This document shows positions 46,351-55,786 of a stretch of DNA of 64,000 nucleotides, piece by piece. Source of the DNA: Arthrobacter sp. MA-N2 (GTDB lineage Bacteria; Actinomycetota; Actinomycetes; Actinomycetales; Micrococcaceae); NCBI RefSeq assembly GCF_000517125.1, contig NZ_KI912156.1, forward strand, positions 581,756 to 645,755. The letters run 5' to 3'. The number at the start of each line of letters is the position of its first letter. Within the stretch, counting starts at the first letter, position 1. The notes beneath the pieces are model-generated. The model saw only the letters and a list, made by a program, of their open reading frames with translations. It was not told the origin of the DNA and did not search any database. Made by a program: the position numbers and the translations under genes.

Positions 46351-48039
46351 TCAGACGGTGACTGCTGGACGTTCGAGCCCCTTGGCGACTTCGCCGAGCA
46401 CGGGGCTAACGATTTCCGGAGAAACCTTGCAGTCCAGGATCAGCGTCCCTGTACCTCCGCGGAGGTTCCAGTCGCGGAGGGCCTGGAGATCTGAGAGTTC
46501 CCGGACCGTTGCAACCTGGGCTCCGAGGGAGGCACCTAGAGAAGCGAAGTCAACGTCCGGAATGAGCATTGGTTCGACGCGGAGCCCGTAGTTTCCGTAT
46601 TGATGGATTTCAGCGCCATAGGCGGCATCGTTGAAAACGATGATGACGGAGCTCGTTGACTCGCGGACGACGGATTCCATGTCGGCCAATGCCATGAGGA
46701 GTCCCCCATCGCCAGTCGCGAGCACGATAGTCGATTCCGGCGCGGCGGCCGCTGCTCCGACGACGCCCGCGAGCCCCAGCCCGATCGATTGGAATGCACT
46801 GCCCAGCATGGCGGTGCGGCCAGGGCCGGACAGCCTGGCGCAGGTAGGCATCCACTCCGAGAAATTCCCCAAATCCTGGAGCAGTACCCTGTCTTCCGGC
46901 AATAGTTCGCCGATGGTCTTCGCTAGCGCCCGCGGGTCCAGGAGCCCGTCCGCGCCGAATTCCGAAACATCTGCCCGATGCTGGTATGCGTCGGTGGAAA
47001 CGTCGCCCACCGACTGCCGCCACTGGGCCGCGCGGACGCCCCCTAACCCATTGAGGGCCTCTTCAATCATGGTGGCAACCGTGCCCACGTCGCCGTGAAT
47101 GAAGATATCGGCTCTGGGATGGCGGGAGCCTTCCAGAATGTCGATTTGGATGACGGTGGCTTCGAGGCCGATCAGCTGCCCCATGTTCAGCGTGAAGCCG
47201 TTCAGCCGGGCACCCGCCACGAGGACGACGTCGGCCTGGGCCATGGTCTGCAGAGCCAGTTCCTGTCCAAAACCCCCGGCGATGCCGAGGTCCGCGGACA
47301 TATCAGGAAACAGTCCCTGTGCCAGAAGGGTGGTGCAGGTGAGGGCGCCTAGTCCGGCCGCGAGGGTTCCCAACGCAGGGCCCGCCCCGGAGAGTCGCGC
47401 CCCGCGTCCGGCCAGGATCAGAGGCCGCTTGGCGGCAGCGAGGACTTTGCTTGCGACATCGAGTGCGACTGAAGGGACCAGACCCGTGTCGGAGGACGAA
47501 TCGCCGTTTTCGGGCCGGGTAGCACCTGCCGAAGGTAGCTCGGGGACCCACTCGGCCGAGGACGTGGAGATGTCATGTGGGATGGCCAGCACCACGGGTT
47601 GAAGCGTGGAGAGGGCGGTCGCGACGGCTTCGTGGACAACACGTTGGGCATCATGGACGGAGCTCACGCGGAAAGTCTGGACAGACAGCGCCGCAGCGAT
47701 CGCACTTTGATCCGTGTCGTATGGGCGGCTGCCCGAGTTGGGTGCATCTCCTGCCACCAGCACCATGGGTGTGGCGGCCATCTGTGCCTCCTGGAGCGCC
47801 GTTACCGTATTGGTGAATCCTGCTCCGTAAGTAACTGTTGCAACTCCCAGCCGGCCGGAGATGCGGTGGTAGGCGTCGGCTGCAGAAACGGCTCCGGCCT
47901 CGTGGCGCATTGCCGAGTATTCGATGCCGTGTTCATGCAACGCATCGACGAAGTATGCGTTGCCGTTGCCCATGACACCGAAGACTCGGTCTGATGAGTC
48001 CGACAAGGTTGCGGCAACAACCGCGGAGAGATGAGGCAT
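46351..48039 (-). CDS. thiamine-diphosphate-dependent enzyme (acetolactate synthase/decarboxylase fold)
   Basis: A 562-aa three-domain ThDP enzyme. The catalytic Glu is in YSAMRHEAGAVSAADAYHR. A middle domain contains PLILAGRGARLSGAGP. The C-terminal cofactor domain has the GDG-N27-N motif in GDGGLLMALADMESVV and IIVFNDAAYG. Its position inside a ring-cleavage operon suggests decarboxylation or carboligation of a 2-oxo acid from the pathway, rather than branched-chain amino acid synthesis. No ilvN small subunit is present. The start ATG 48039 has only a weak GAAAG upstream. An extension to 48162 is open but unlikely. Confidence 0.82.
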   Translation of the reverse strand: MPHLSAVVAATLSDSSDRVFGVMGNGNAYFVDALHEHGIEYSAMRHEAGAVSAADAYHRISGRLGVATVTYGAGFTNTVTALQEAQMAATPMVLVAGDAPNSGSRPYDTDQSAIAAALSVQTFRVSSVHDAQRVVHEAVATALSTLQPVVLAIPHDISTSSAEWVPELPSAGATRPENGDSSSDTGLVPSVALDVASKVLAAAKRPLILAGRGARLSGAGPALGTLAAGLGALTCTTLLAQGLFPDMSADLGIAGGFGQELALQTMAQADVVLVAGARLNGFTLNMGQLIGLEATVIQIDILEGSRHPRADIFIHGDVGTVATMIEEALNGLGGVRAAQWRQSVGDVSTDAYQHRADVSEFGADGLLDPRALAKTIGELLPEDRVLLQDLGNFSEWMPTCARLSGPGRTAMLGSAFQSIGLGLAGVVGAAAAAPESTIVLATGDGGLLMALADMESVVRESTSSVIIVFNDAAYGAEIHQYGNYGLRVEPMLIPDVDFASLGASLGAQVATVRELSDLQALRDWNLRGGTGTLILDCKVSPEIVSPVLGEVAKGLERPAVTV

Positions 48040-48180
48040 TTCATGTCTTTCTGCTTGGAATGATCTGACGGCTGCCGCCAAAGAGGCCTGTCCTACCGCC
48101 GTCGCGAGACGTGCAAGGTGGCACAGGCCCCAGGGCCGGCCCCACGGCCTGCGCCACAGCAAATGCGCTGCGTCTATTCG

Positions 48181-49801
48181 CTAGCTGACCGCTGCGACGC
48201 GATCCGAAGAATCAGTCAACGCAAGGGTTTCGCCGAGGCGCAGGATCAGTTCATTGGCGTCCGCCAGGGTCGTGCCCGAGGCGAAGACGTAGAAATCCGG
48301 ACGTATCAGGGCCATGGTCACGCCGCGGGCCGCAAACCATCGTGCGTAGTCACCGTTGACGTCGGCTATTTCGCTTCCGGGGCCGACATGGGCGGCGACG
48401 CCGCCTAGTTTCTCCCAAATGTGGCGGGCCTCGGCACCCCGGATCACCCTCGGTAGCCAGCAACTGCCATCTGCCGCCAACGACGTCATCGAACCGTCCC
48501 ATGCGTCCCGAGTGCGAGACGACGCCCTGGACTCCGAGGAATCCGGCGATCTGGTCGTCGGCAGGCTGCAGACCCGGCCCGAGGCGCCAGCCGAGCTTCA
48601 AGCCTTTGGCGCCCGAACCGCCGTCGAGCCCTTCCTGCAGCAGCCGCTGGTTCCGCTCGGCAGCCTGACCGGGGTCCGTGATGGAGATGAGTTCGCCGAT
48701 GGCAACCGCGTCGGTGATGACCTGTTGCACATGGGGAAGACGTTCGCTCTGGTAACTCTCGAGTATGGATTCCGGCGCCAAACCTCGAAGTATCAGGTCC
48801 AACCGCCACGCGATGGCCGCCGCGTCCCGCAATCCAGAGCACATTCCTTGACCAAGGAACGGCGGCATCAGGTGGGCGGAGTCGCCCGCCACAAGAACCC
48901 GGCCCCGGCCCCATTGCTCCGTCCACTGCCCACGGAACCTGTAGACCGCGTGTCGCACCAATTCACCCTGCGCTTCGCCAAGATCCCACTTCTGCAGAAG
49001 CCCCCAGGCGAATTCGGGACTATTGACGGAATCCGGGTCTTCGCCCTCGAGTAACTTGAACTCGAACCGGCGTACGTTTGGTCCGGCGGTGGTAAAGGTG
49101 GTGGGGCGCTGGGGATCGAGCAGTTGACCGATGTGTGGGTCCCAGGTGATGGGTTCGAACGGCCGAAAATCGACAACGAGCCAGTCAAACGAGAACCCAA
49201 GATCATGGATGTCTCCTCCCAGGTACCGGCTCACGATCGAGTTTGCCCCGTCTGCCCCTATGAGGTATTTCCCTTCGAAGACCAGTTTTTGGTCCGGGGA
49301 AACCAGCGCACCATCACCGGTCTTGGTGCGGCTGGCCGTGACAATGGCACCGTCGTGGGTGGACGTCAGCGACTCGACCTCCCACCCACGGACAAGATTG
49401 ATGAGTGGATGATCCGCGATGGTATTCAAAAGCAACGTTTCGAGTTCAGGCTGAAAGAAGGAGCTGTGCCCGGGCCAGTCGAAGTCGCTGCGGGCCGGAG
49501 CCCAGTCCGACACCAGTTCGTGCCGGTCGGCATCGACGAGCGCCATGCGACGGCCGGGTCCGCCGTGCTTGTCGAGGAGCTTCTCGACCTCGTCGCCCAG
49601 ACCCAGTGATTGGAGCACCCGCAGGGCCTCGTGGTCGATTGCACATGCCCGCGGAAGGGGCCATGGAGTAGGCCAGCGTTCAATGATTCCGACCCGCCAT
49701 CCACGCTGTGCGAGGAGCAGGGCCTGGACCTGGCCTACCGGGCCTGCACCGACTATGACGACGTCGTATTTGGTGCGTGCTTCGTTTGGTTCTTGCGACA
49801 T
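48181..49801 (-). pseudogene. FAD-dependent aromatic hydroxylase with C-terminal frameshift (copy 2)
   Basis: From ATG 49801 the frame encodes a flavoprotein hydroxylase: VVIVGAGPVGQVQALLLAQRG, YLIGADGANSIVSRYLG and VLVAGDSAHLMPPFLGQGMCSGLRD. After GRFDDVVGGRWQLLATEG it slips. The proper thioredoxin-like end (RVIRGAEARHIWEKLGG, then ALIRPDFYVFASG) is in the next frame and stops at 48181. The break is near 48440-48460, around CGAGGGTGATCCGGGG. With one base restored the protein would be about 539 aa, like its homologue at 38435. Either a sequencing error in a G-rich run or a genuine mutation is possible. In the raw frame the product has a scrambled C-terminus. Confidence 0.85.
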
Positions 49802-49827
49802 TGTTACTCCAGTGAAATTGTTGCGGT

Positions 49828-50748
49828 TCAGCGCGATGCAGGCAGCTTGGCCAGGCCGGATTTGAAGGCCATGCGCGACGCGCCGCCCTGCGGTCCCCAG
49901 GTATTGGCCCCAGTTGGCAGCTCAGCGTCCGTCCACACTCGCGGTTCCCAGGTCGGATCGCTGATCTTCTGCATGTCCGCGTAGACCTCGACGGTGACCC
50001 CGCCAGGCCCGACCAGGTATGCGGCGACGTTGTCACCGGCGCCGTGGCGCACCGGCCCCCAAAGGAACCCCTCGCGGCGGCGCCCCAGAAGGTCGCCAAG
50101 CCTGGCAATCTCGGAGACGCTCGAAAGCTCCAGCGCGTAGTGGTAGATGCCGTCAACCGGGGCCTGTGCCGCAGCGAGGGTGTGGTGCTCAAGGTGACAG
50201 CGAGCGAAGCCGGCCCACTCGCCGCTCTCCGGGTCACGGATCCAGTCAGAAATCTTGAATCCGAACGCATCAACCCAGAACTGCACGAGGGCAGGTACAT
50301 CCTGGGCCCACAGATTCACATGTCCCAGTCGCTGCGGACGCACTCCGTGTTCGGCGTCGTCGACGTCTACCTTGTCCATGGCCACGTACAGCCAGAACAC
50401 GTGGCCGCTCGGCGCGGCGATTCGTACTGCTCGTTTTATCCCCGGAGCCGGGCCGTCGCCCAGGAGCGTCGCCCCATGGGCAACTGCACGGCGTGCAGCC
50501 TCGTCAAGTGATGCCTCGTCCTCGGCGATCAAGCCGACATGGTCGAGTGCCGTCTCCGGCCCCTGCCGGTATTCGATCACATGATGAGGGCAGACCCTGC
50601 CCATTGAGGGATATGAACTTGTCATGGTCAGGTACGACGAGTGCTCGGTGCGCTCGGTTTCGTGCATGCCCAGGACTTCCACCGCGAAATGGGCTGCGGC
50701 ATCGACATCAGCGACCTGGAGGGCTACATGCCCGATATCAAGAATCAT
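49828..50748 (-). CDS. VOC-family extradiol ring-cleavage dioxygenase (copy 2)
   Basis: A 306-aa two-domain VOC protein. The N-terminal repeat begins DIGHVALQVADVDAA. The catalytic repeat has LGHVNLWAQDVPAL (His), CHLEHHTLAAAQ and IYHYALEL (His), and VTVEVYADMQ (Glu). It shares WGPVRHGAGDNVAAYLV and the following DPTWEPRVW type tail with catechol 2,3-dioxygenase-like proteins. ATG at 50748 has AAAGGTGA upstream. It lies between the MHS transporter and the frameshifted hydroxylase, so together with the FAH gene at 52239 it makes a second hydroxylase/dioxygenase/hydrolase set. Confidence 0.85.
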   Translation of the reverse strand: MILDIGHVALQVADVDAAAHFAVEVLGMHETERTEHSSYLTMTSSYPSMGRVCPHHVIEYRQGPETALDHVGLIAEDEASLDEAARRAVAHGATLLGDGPAPGIKRAVRIAAPSGHVFWLYVAMDKVDVDDAEHGVRPQRLGHVNLWAQDVPALVQFWVDAFGFKISDWIRDPESGEWAGFARCHLEHHTLAAAQAPVDGIYHYALELSSVSEIARLGDLLGRRREGFLWGPVRHGAGDNVAAYLVGPGGVTVEVYADMQKISDPTWEPRVWTDAELPTGANTWGPQGGASRMAFKSGLAKLPASR

Positions 50749-50856
50749 CTCTTCACCTTTAAGTTCTGGCCGCAGGAGCGCGGCGATTTTCATGTTTTCC
50801 CATAATGGACGGGGCTGCTCGCCGTTGCGGCGGCTGGCCTCAACCTGGTTCTGTTG

Positions 50857-52227
50857 TCAGGAGATCGTCTCTGAGCCCATCGGAGTCGGGGTCCGGACTT
50901 CGGCAGGTAGAGGCACGGTGCCTACGGTCTCAAGGTCGTTGTCCTTCGACTCACGGAGGATCAGCAGGAATGTGATGCTGATGGCGCACATGGCAGCCAT
51001 GTAGATCGCTACCGGCACGATCGAACCGCCGTTGGCTGCGACAAGCGACCCCAGGATCACGGGCGTGAAGCCGGCGCCCAAGAGCGTGGAGAGCTGGTTG
51101 CTCAAGGAAGCGCCCGTGTAGCGGCTGCGAGTACTGAACTGTTCCGGAAGGAATGCCGCCAGCGGGCCATAGGTTGCGGAGTGGAATACCGCGAAGATGA
51201 TGAACGCGACCACAACCGAACCAAACGTTCCCCGGCCGAGCAGAGTGAACAGGGGGTAGACGCTTAAGGCCAAGGTCGCCATGCCAAAGATGAGCACGGG
51301 ACGGCGACCCAACCGGTCCGAAAGCTTGGCATAACCAAGCGTGAGGAAGATTGCGAAGAACCATGCGATAGCAAAAGCCATCAGCACTTGTGTCCGGTCG
51401 CCGCCGTTCTGGACGGCGTAGGTGACGCCGAATGTCGAGAACGCGGTTTGCATCCCGCTGGAACCGATGATCGCAAGAGCCACCAGAATGACGGTTTTAG
51501 GTCGCTTGAGGACCTCGACTATCGGCGCGGCCTCCTTGAGCTTCTTCTCTTGGTGATAGATCGCGGCTTTGAACACCGGTGTTTCATCGATCTGCCGGCG
51601 CATGTAGATACCGAGCACGAGCATGGCAGCGGAGGCGAGGAAGGGCAAACGCCACCCCCAGCTCATGAACTGCTGCTCCGGAAGGAGCGCAACCAAGGCC
51701 ATGGCGACCGTTGCCAGCACGGAACCGCTTGGTCCCCCTGCATTGGTGAAAGCGGCCTGGAAGCCACGCTTCTTGGTCTCCGCATGTTCGAGGGCCATCA
51801 AGGCAGCTCCGCCCCATTCGCCCCCCATGGCGATGCCCTGGACCACGCGCAACAGAATAAGGATGATCGCAGCCCAGGAACCGATGGCCGCACTGCTCGG
51901 GATGACGCCGATAAGGCAGGATCCGAGGCCCATGATCCACATCGAAGCCAGGAGTGCGCGTTTGCGCCCAAACTTGTCACCGAAGTGACCGAAGATCACG
52001 GCACCGAGCGGGCGCGCGATGTAGCCGACCGCGAAGGTTCCCAACGAGGCGATGGTCCCGGCGATGGGGCTTAGATTTGCGAAGAAGACAGGTCCGAAGA
52101 CAAGGGCGGCCGCTGTGCCGTAGAGAAGGAAGTCGTAGTACTCGAGCATTGTGCCGAGGTAGCTGGAGATGAGTACCTTGCGGAGCTGTTTTGAGCTTTC
52201 CGCCTGCGGGGTCTGGCTGGTATTCAT
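50857..52227 (-). CDS. MFS transporter, metabolite:H+ symporter (MHS) type
   Basis: A 456-aa permease with 12 predicted helices. MHS hallmarks are SSYLGTMLEYYDFLLYGTAAALVF in helix 1, GHFGDKFGRKRALL in the cytoplasmic loop, GEWGGAALMALEHA in helix 4-5 and GGPSGSVLATV. Relatives such as ShiA, KgtP and ProP import organic acids. Here it probably brings in the aromatic substrate of the surrounding catabolic operon. It begins 11 bp after the FAH gene ends. Confidence 0.9.
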   Translation of the reverse strand: MNTSQTPQAESSKQLRKVLISSYLGTMLEYYDFLLYGTAAALVFGPVFFANLSPIAGTIASLGTFAVGYIARPLGAVIFGHFGDKFGRKRALLASMWIMGLGSCLIGVIPSSAAIGSWAAIILILLRVVQGIAMGGEWGGAALMALEHAETKKRGFQAAFTNAGGPSGSVLATVAMALVALLPEQQFMSWGWRLPFLASAAMLVLGIYMRRQIDETPVFKAAIYHQEKKLKEAAPIVEVLKRPKTVILVALAIIGSSGMQTAFSTFGVTYAVQNGGDRTQVLMAFAIAWFFAIFLTLGYAKLSDRLGRRPVLIFGMATLALSVYPLFTLLGRGTFGSVVVAFIIFAVFHSATYGPLAAFLPEQFSTRSRYTGASLSNQLSTLLGAGFTPVILGSLVAANGGSIVPVAIYMAAMCAISITFLLILRESKDNDLETVGTVPLPAEVRTPTPMGSETIS

Positions 52228-52238
52228 GACGCTCCTTT

Positions 52239-53096
52239 TCAGTTCGAGTAGTCTGGGCCGGCGACGGGGTTGATGAGCGATCCTACGAGCTCGACGTCGA
52301 CCCGCACTACGTCTCCGGCCTTGAGGAACTGCTGCCGAGCCCGGCCGGTTCCTCCGGGCGTCCCGGTGAGGATCACATCACCGGGGGACAGGGTGGTGAA
52401 CTGGGAGACGAAGGCGATGATCTCGGGGATGGTCCAGAACAACGAGCTGGACCGTGCCGACTGCCGCTGCTCGCCGTTGACGTAGGTGGCCAGCCCGATG
52501 TCGTCGCGGTTGGCGAATTCCTCAGGGGTTACCACCCACGGGCCGAGCGGGGTGAAGGTGTCAAAGCTTTTCGCCTTCATCACATCGAGCATGCCGGATG
52601 TGAATCGTCCGAACTGCACGTCCCTGGCCGAGACGTCGTTCGCCGCGGTGATGCCGAAGACATAATCCCAGCCGTCGTTGGCGGGGATACGGTGCCCGGA
52701 CTTGCCGATGACCACGGCTATCTCGCCTTCGTAGTCAACTTCATCGGGTGCGATTTTCGGAAGGGAGATCGGCATGCGTTGGGCCGTAATGGAGGATGCT
52801 GCTTTGAGGAACACCGGGGGGTAGGCCGGTGCCTCTCTGGATACCGCAGACTTTGCCTCATTGACGTGGTCTTGGTACGCCAGGCCGAGGGCCCAAACGT
52901 TCCCCGTCAGTGCGGGCACAGGTGCCAGGAGATCATTGTCCTCATGCAAGACGTCCACTACCGACGCTGAGTCGAGTTCTTCCCGCGTGATGCCCGCGAC
53001 CAGTGCGGATCCGAGGTCAGCGAACGCCGTGTCGAGGAGTTCGACGCCGGAGACGCCGCGGCGGACGATGCCCTGGGGGCTGGAGCCATATATCAC
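52239..53096 (-). CDS. fumarylacetoacetate hydrolase (FAH) family protein (copy 2)
   Basis: A 285-aa FAH-superfamily enzyme. Conserved segments are VDYEGEIAVVIGKSG (metal-binding Glu), FGITAANDVSARDVQFG and LSPGDVILTGTPGGTG. The start is GTG at 53096, which overlaps the stop of the SnoaL-like gene as GTGA. The upstream open frame lies within that gene. It is promoter-proximal in the operon. It is divergent enough from the copy at 44462 to suggest a different substrate or step, for example tautomerase/decarboxylase versus hydrolase. Confidence 0.88.
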   Translation of the reverse strand: MIYGSSPQGIVRRGVSGVELLDTAFADLGSALVAGITREELDSASVVDVLHEDNDLLAPVPALTGNVWALGLAYQDHVNEAKSAVSREAPAYPPVFLKAASSITAQRMPISLPKIAPDEVDYEGEIAVVIGKSGHRIPANDGWDYVFGITAANDVSARDVQFGRFTSGMLDVMKAKSFDTFTPLGPWVVTPEEFANRDDIGLATYVNGEQRQSARSSSLFWTIPEIIAFVSQFTTLSPGDVILTGTPGGTGRARQQFLKAGDVVRVDVELVGSLINPVAGPDYSN

Positions 53097-53524
53097 AATG
53101 CCACCGCACTGGCTTCGTCGGGTGCCATGGCGGCAATGAGCCATGAGTCTTCGAACCTGACAAGCTCAGCCTCAAAGCGGGCCACACGTTCAAGCAGGGA
53201 ATGCGATCCCCGGGCGTAGCGGGTGAGCACCCCGGTGGCGAGGATCCGTCCCTGAGATGCCTCAAGCACCGCGAGGTTGGTGATGACGTGCTGGGTGACC
53301 CGCTCGGTTTGTGCCTCTCTCCGGCCCAATGAGCGGGCAAGTTCTTCAAGCCCATGTGTCGTGTGTCCTGCAGCGGTCACGACTGCGTTGGGTGCGAACA
53401 ACTCAACGGAAGCCGTTGCCCGGCCCGTATCGATGTTCCGGTAATGGCATAGGATCAGCTGCTCGGCGGTGAAGTGTGCAGTGGCCAGTTCATTCGCTGG
53501 CGTGGTTCCTGTCGTCGTTGACAT
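53093..53524 (-). CDS. SnoaL/NTF2-like protein
   Basis: A 143-aa single-domain protein of the SnoaL-like/NTF2 fold. It has HYRNIDTGRATASVELFAPNAVVTAAGHTTHGLEELARSLGRREAQ and a beta-strand-rich end with RFEAELVRFEDSWLIAAM. This fold occurs in isomerases, dehydratases and small subunits of aromatic dioxygenases. It is the first gene of the catabolic operon, coupled to the FAH gene. ATG at 53524 has AGGAG 7 bp upstream. The function in the pathway cannot be fixed from the sequence. Confidence 0.78.
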   Translation of the reverse strand: MSTTTGTTPANELATAHFTAEQLILCHYRNIDTGRATASVELFAPNAVVTAAGHTTHGLEELARSLGRREAQTERVTQHVITNLAVLEASQGRILATGVLTRYARGSHSLLERVARFEAELVRFEDSWLIAAMAPDEASAVAL

Positions 53525-53834
53525 GGTTCTCCTGTCGTGGTCCGGATTGCGGGGTTGCGGTGCCCGGAGAGTGGTAGCCCCTGAGGAAGGCATCGGCCTG
53601 GAAAGGCCGGCCCAGATCCGCCGGATGGCATCCGTTACATATGGGCCGCTGCTGGCTCCCCATGTCCAACGTGATGGTGTTTCCCGTCACCCTCCGTAAC
53701 GGATGTCTCAAGCCTATGTGTGAATCACCTACAAGTCTTCATGGCTTTCGCTAAGATTTGGCGGTATTTTGAGTAATTATCTGTGAAAACCACAAGGTCG
53801 GATAGTGTGGCACCATCCGAACGAGGAGCATGCT
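53525..53834. promoter_or_regulatory. divergent regulatory region between the catabolic operon and its regulator
   Basis: About 310 bp separate the SnoaL-like gene (minus) from the PucR-type regulator (plus). The part at 53720-53790 is clearly AT-richer than the surroundings and should hold both promoters. CTCCGTAACGGATG and CATCCGTTACATATG (near 53626-53705) carry an imperfect inverted CCGTTAC/GTAACGG pair, a possible operator. Confidence 0.4.
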
Positions 53835-54968
53835 GTGAAGAGCGCACAAATGTACACGGCAGATCTCTGCTCCCGGGCATTGGCTGACCAAGAGGCGATT
53901 GCCCAAGCGATAACCCGGAAGATCCGGTTCGAAGTTCCGGCATATGGCGTGGTTCCCTTTGAGGACCATGTGCAGCATGTCGGCGAACAGCAATTCCAGA
54001 CGGTCACACTACTGGGGGAGCGCCGGACGCCTACCGCCGTCGAGGTTGGGCGGGCCGCCGCGCTGGGGAGGCTCCGCGCGGCGCAAGGAGTCAGCGTCGA
54101 GGCCGTAATTGGCGCATTCTTCATCGGCAGCCGTGAGACCTGGAAGCTGCTCGATAAGCTAGCCACGCCAGAGGAGCGCCCCTACCTACCTGAACTCGTC
54201 ACGCTCATGTGGGAGAACGTGGGGCTCCTGACTCCGGCGATTGCTGAAGCCCATGCCTCGGTAAGCCAGGCGGCCGTTGGACGCGAAGTGGTCCTGCAGC
54301 AACGGCTCGTTGATCGTTTGATGGCGGGAAGTCTTGGCGCCGAGACTGGGGAGATCGCCACCGCACTCGGGTTCGACGTCAATGCCACCTTCAGCGCGAT
54401 AGTCACGGACACCGTGACAGAGGATCTGATGACAGTTCGCAGCGTCGTCAGCGCCCTCCCGGGCACTGCGGTGTTGATTCTTCATGAGGACACTGTGGTG
54501 GCGCTTACTCAACGAACTGACCTTACGCGGTTTGCCGCCCGGTTCCGCGAGCGGCTTCCCGCGGTGAGACTTGGCGTTGGGATAGATCGCCGCGGACTCG
54601 AGGGGGCGGCCGAGTCGATCGTCGACGCTCGATTGGCTCTGGCCATAGCCACCTCGGAGCAGCCGGTTCGTCTCTTCGCGACCGGATGGTGGGAGGCCCT
54701 GTTGCGCAGCGAGCGGGAAAGACTGCTACCGCTGGTCGTTGAAGGGAGGGAGCTGGTGGCCGAAAAGCCGCACTTGGTCGAAGCTGTGCGGAGCTTTGCC
54801 CAGTCCGGGTTCTCCGTGACCTTGAGCGCCAACGCGCTGCATGTCCACCCGAACACTATGGCGTACCGCTTGGAGCGATGGAAGGATCTCACCGGTTGGG
54901 ACGCGCGGACGTTCGACGGTTTGATGATCTCCTTACTGGCTGCCGACAGTCGGATCGACGGAAACTAG
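53835..54968 (+). CDS. PucR/CdaR-type transcriptional regulator
   Basis: A 377-aa regulator. The N-terminal helical part (residues 1-150, with ALGRLRAAQGVSVEAVIGAFFIGSRETW) resembles the RsbRD-like domain found in such proteins. A GGDEF-like middle domain contains RLGVGIDRRGLEGAAESIVDARLAL. The C-terminal PucR HTH_30 domain is SVTLSANALHVHPNTMAYRLERWKDLTGWD. The start is GTG at 53835 with GAGGAG six bases upstream, preferred over GTG 53805. It is divergent from the SnoaL-FAH-MHS operon and is its likely activator. Confidence 0.87.
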   Translation: MKSAQMYTADLCSRALADQEAIAQAITRKIRFEVPAYGVVPFEDHVQHVGEQQFQTVTLLGERRTPTAVEVGRAAALGRLRAAQGVSVEAVIGAFFIGSRETWKLLDKLATPEERPYLPELVTLMWENVGLLTPAIAEAHASVSQAAVGREVVLQQRLVDRLMAGSLGAETGEIATALGFDVNATFSAIVTDTVTEDLMTVRSVVSALPGTAVLILHEDTVVALTQRTDLTRFAARFRERLPAVRLGVGIDRRGLEGAAESIVDARLALAIATSEQPVRLFATGWWEALLRSERERLLPLVVEGRELVAEKPHLVEAVRSFAQSGFSVTLSANALHVHPNTMAYRLERWKDLTGWDARTFDGLMISLLAADSRIDGN

Positions 54969-54977
54969 CCTCTAATC

Positions 54978-55003
54978 GGGCCGCGGCGGCGTGGTGCGGC
55001 CCC
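54978..55003 (+). terminator. weak hairpin after the PucR-type gene
   Basis: GGGCCGC pairs with GCGGCCC around a GC-rich loop of about 11 nt, 10 bp after the stop. There is no T-run. Confidence 0.4.
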
Positions 55004-55034
55004 AAGCAGGCCCGGCGTTGCCTAGCCTAGAAGT

Positions 55035-55760
55035 ATGGTCAACCAGGGCAAGCCACCGTCAAACGCGCGCACGTCGCCGTCGGCGAAAGGCCCTGCCCGG
55101 AACTCAAGCGCAAACCGACCGCAGGGTGCCGCAAATCCGCAAAGGCGCCGGCCGAGCCCTGCCGTGTACCGCCGTCGGAGGCTAGTGGTTTTTGGTGCCT
55201 TGCTGGTGGTCTTGGCGATGCTCGTAGCCGGGATTATGGCCATGACTTCCTCGCGTGCGAGCAACGCCGATTCCGGCGCCTCCAAGAATGACCCGAGCGG
55301 AGCTGCAGCGGCCCAGGCCCCGCAGGTGGTTCCCACTGTGGCCGCCACCACAACGCCTGCGCCCACCCCGGTCTGCGACCTCAACCTGGTGACGGTAACC
55401 GCGTCGACGGACCAGCCTTCCTATGCGGCCGGGCAGAACCCGGTGCTGAGCATGAAGATCACCAACGGCGGGTCCGCCCCATGCCAAGTGAATGTGGGGA
55501 CCTCCCAGATGGAGTTCTTGGTGACGAGTGGCGAGGACCGGATTTTCTCCTCGAAGGACTGCCAGGCGAAGGGCGAGGACCTCGTGAAGCAGATTGATCC
55601 GGGCAAGAGCGAGACGGCCAATTTCGTGTGGCAACGGAACCGGACAACGGAGGGCTGTGGCGTGGTCTCAGCCAAGCCCGGCGCTGGCGGCGCGTATTAC
55701 ACATTCAAAGCCATGCTGGGGAACAAGGCGAGCACCAAGGCCGTCTTCCAACTCAGCTAA
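55035..55760 (+). CDS. single-pass membrane protein with extracellular beta domain, unknown
   Basis: A 241-aa protein. A basic, Pro/Ser/Asn-rich cytoplasmic N-terminus of about 48 residues leads to one transmembrane helix (LVVFGALLVVLAMLVAGIMAM, about 50-70). An Ala/Thr/Pro linker and an extracellular domain follow, with Cys at VCDLNLV, APCQVNVG, KDCQAKG and EGCGVV, likely disulfide-bonded. The domain pattern (TDQPSYAAGQNPVLSMKITNGG) looks immunoglobulin-like. A TAGCCT box 6 bp before the ATG suggests a leaderless message. It converges on disA with a 26-bp gap. The function is unknown. Confidence 0.75.
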   Translation: MVNQGKPPSNARTSPSAKGPARNSSANRPQGAANPQRRRPSPAVYRRRRLVVFGALLVVLAMLVAGIMAMTSSRASNADSGASKNDPSGAAAAQAPQVVPTVAATTTPAPTPVCDLNLVTVTASTDQPSYAAGQNPVLSMKITNGGSAPCQVNVGTSQMEFLVTSGEDRIFSSKDCQAKGEDLVKQIDPGKSETANFVWQRNRTTEGCGVVSAKPGAGGAYYTFKAMLGNKASTKAVFQLS

Positions 55761-55786
55761 AGGCGGGAGCAAGGAGCCTGTGCCGG

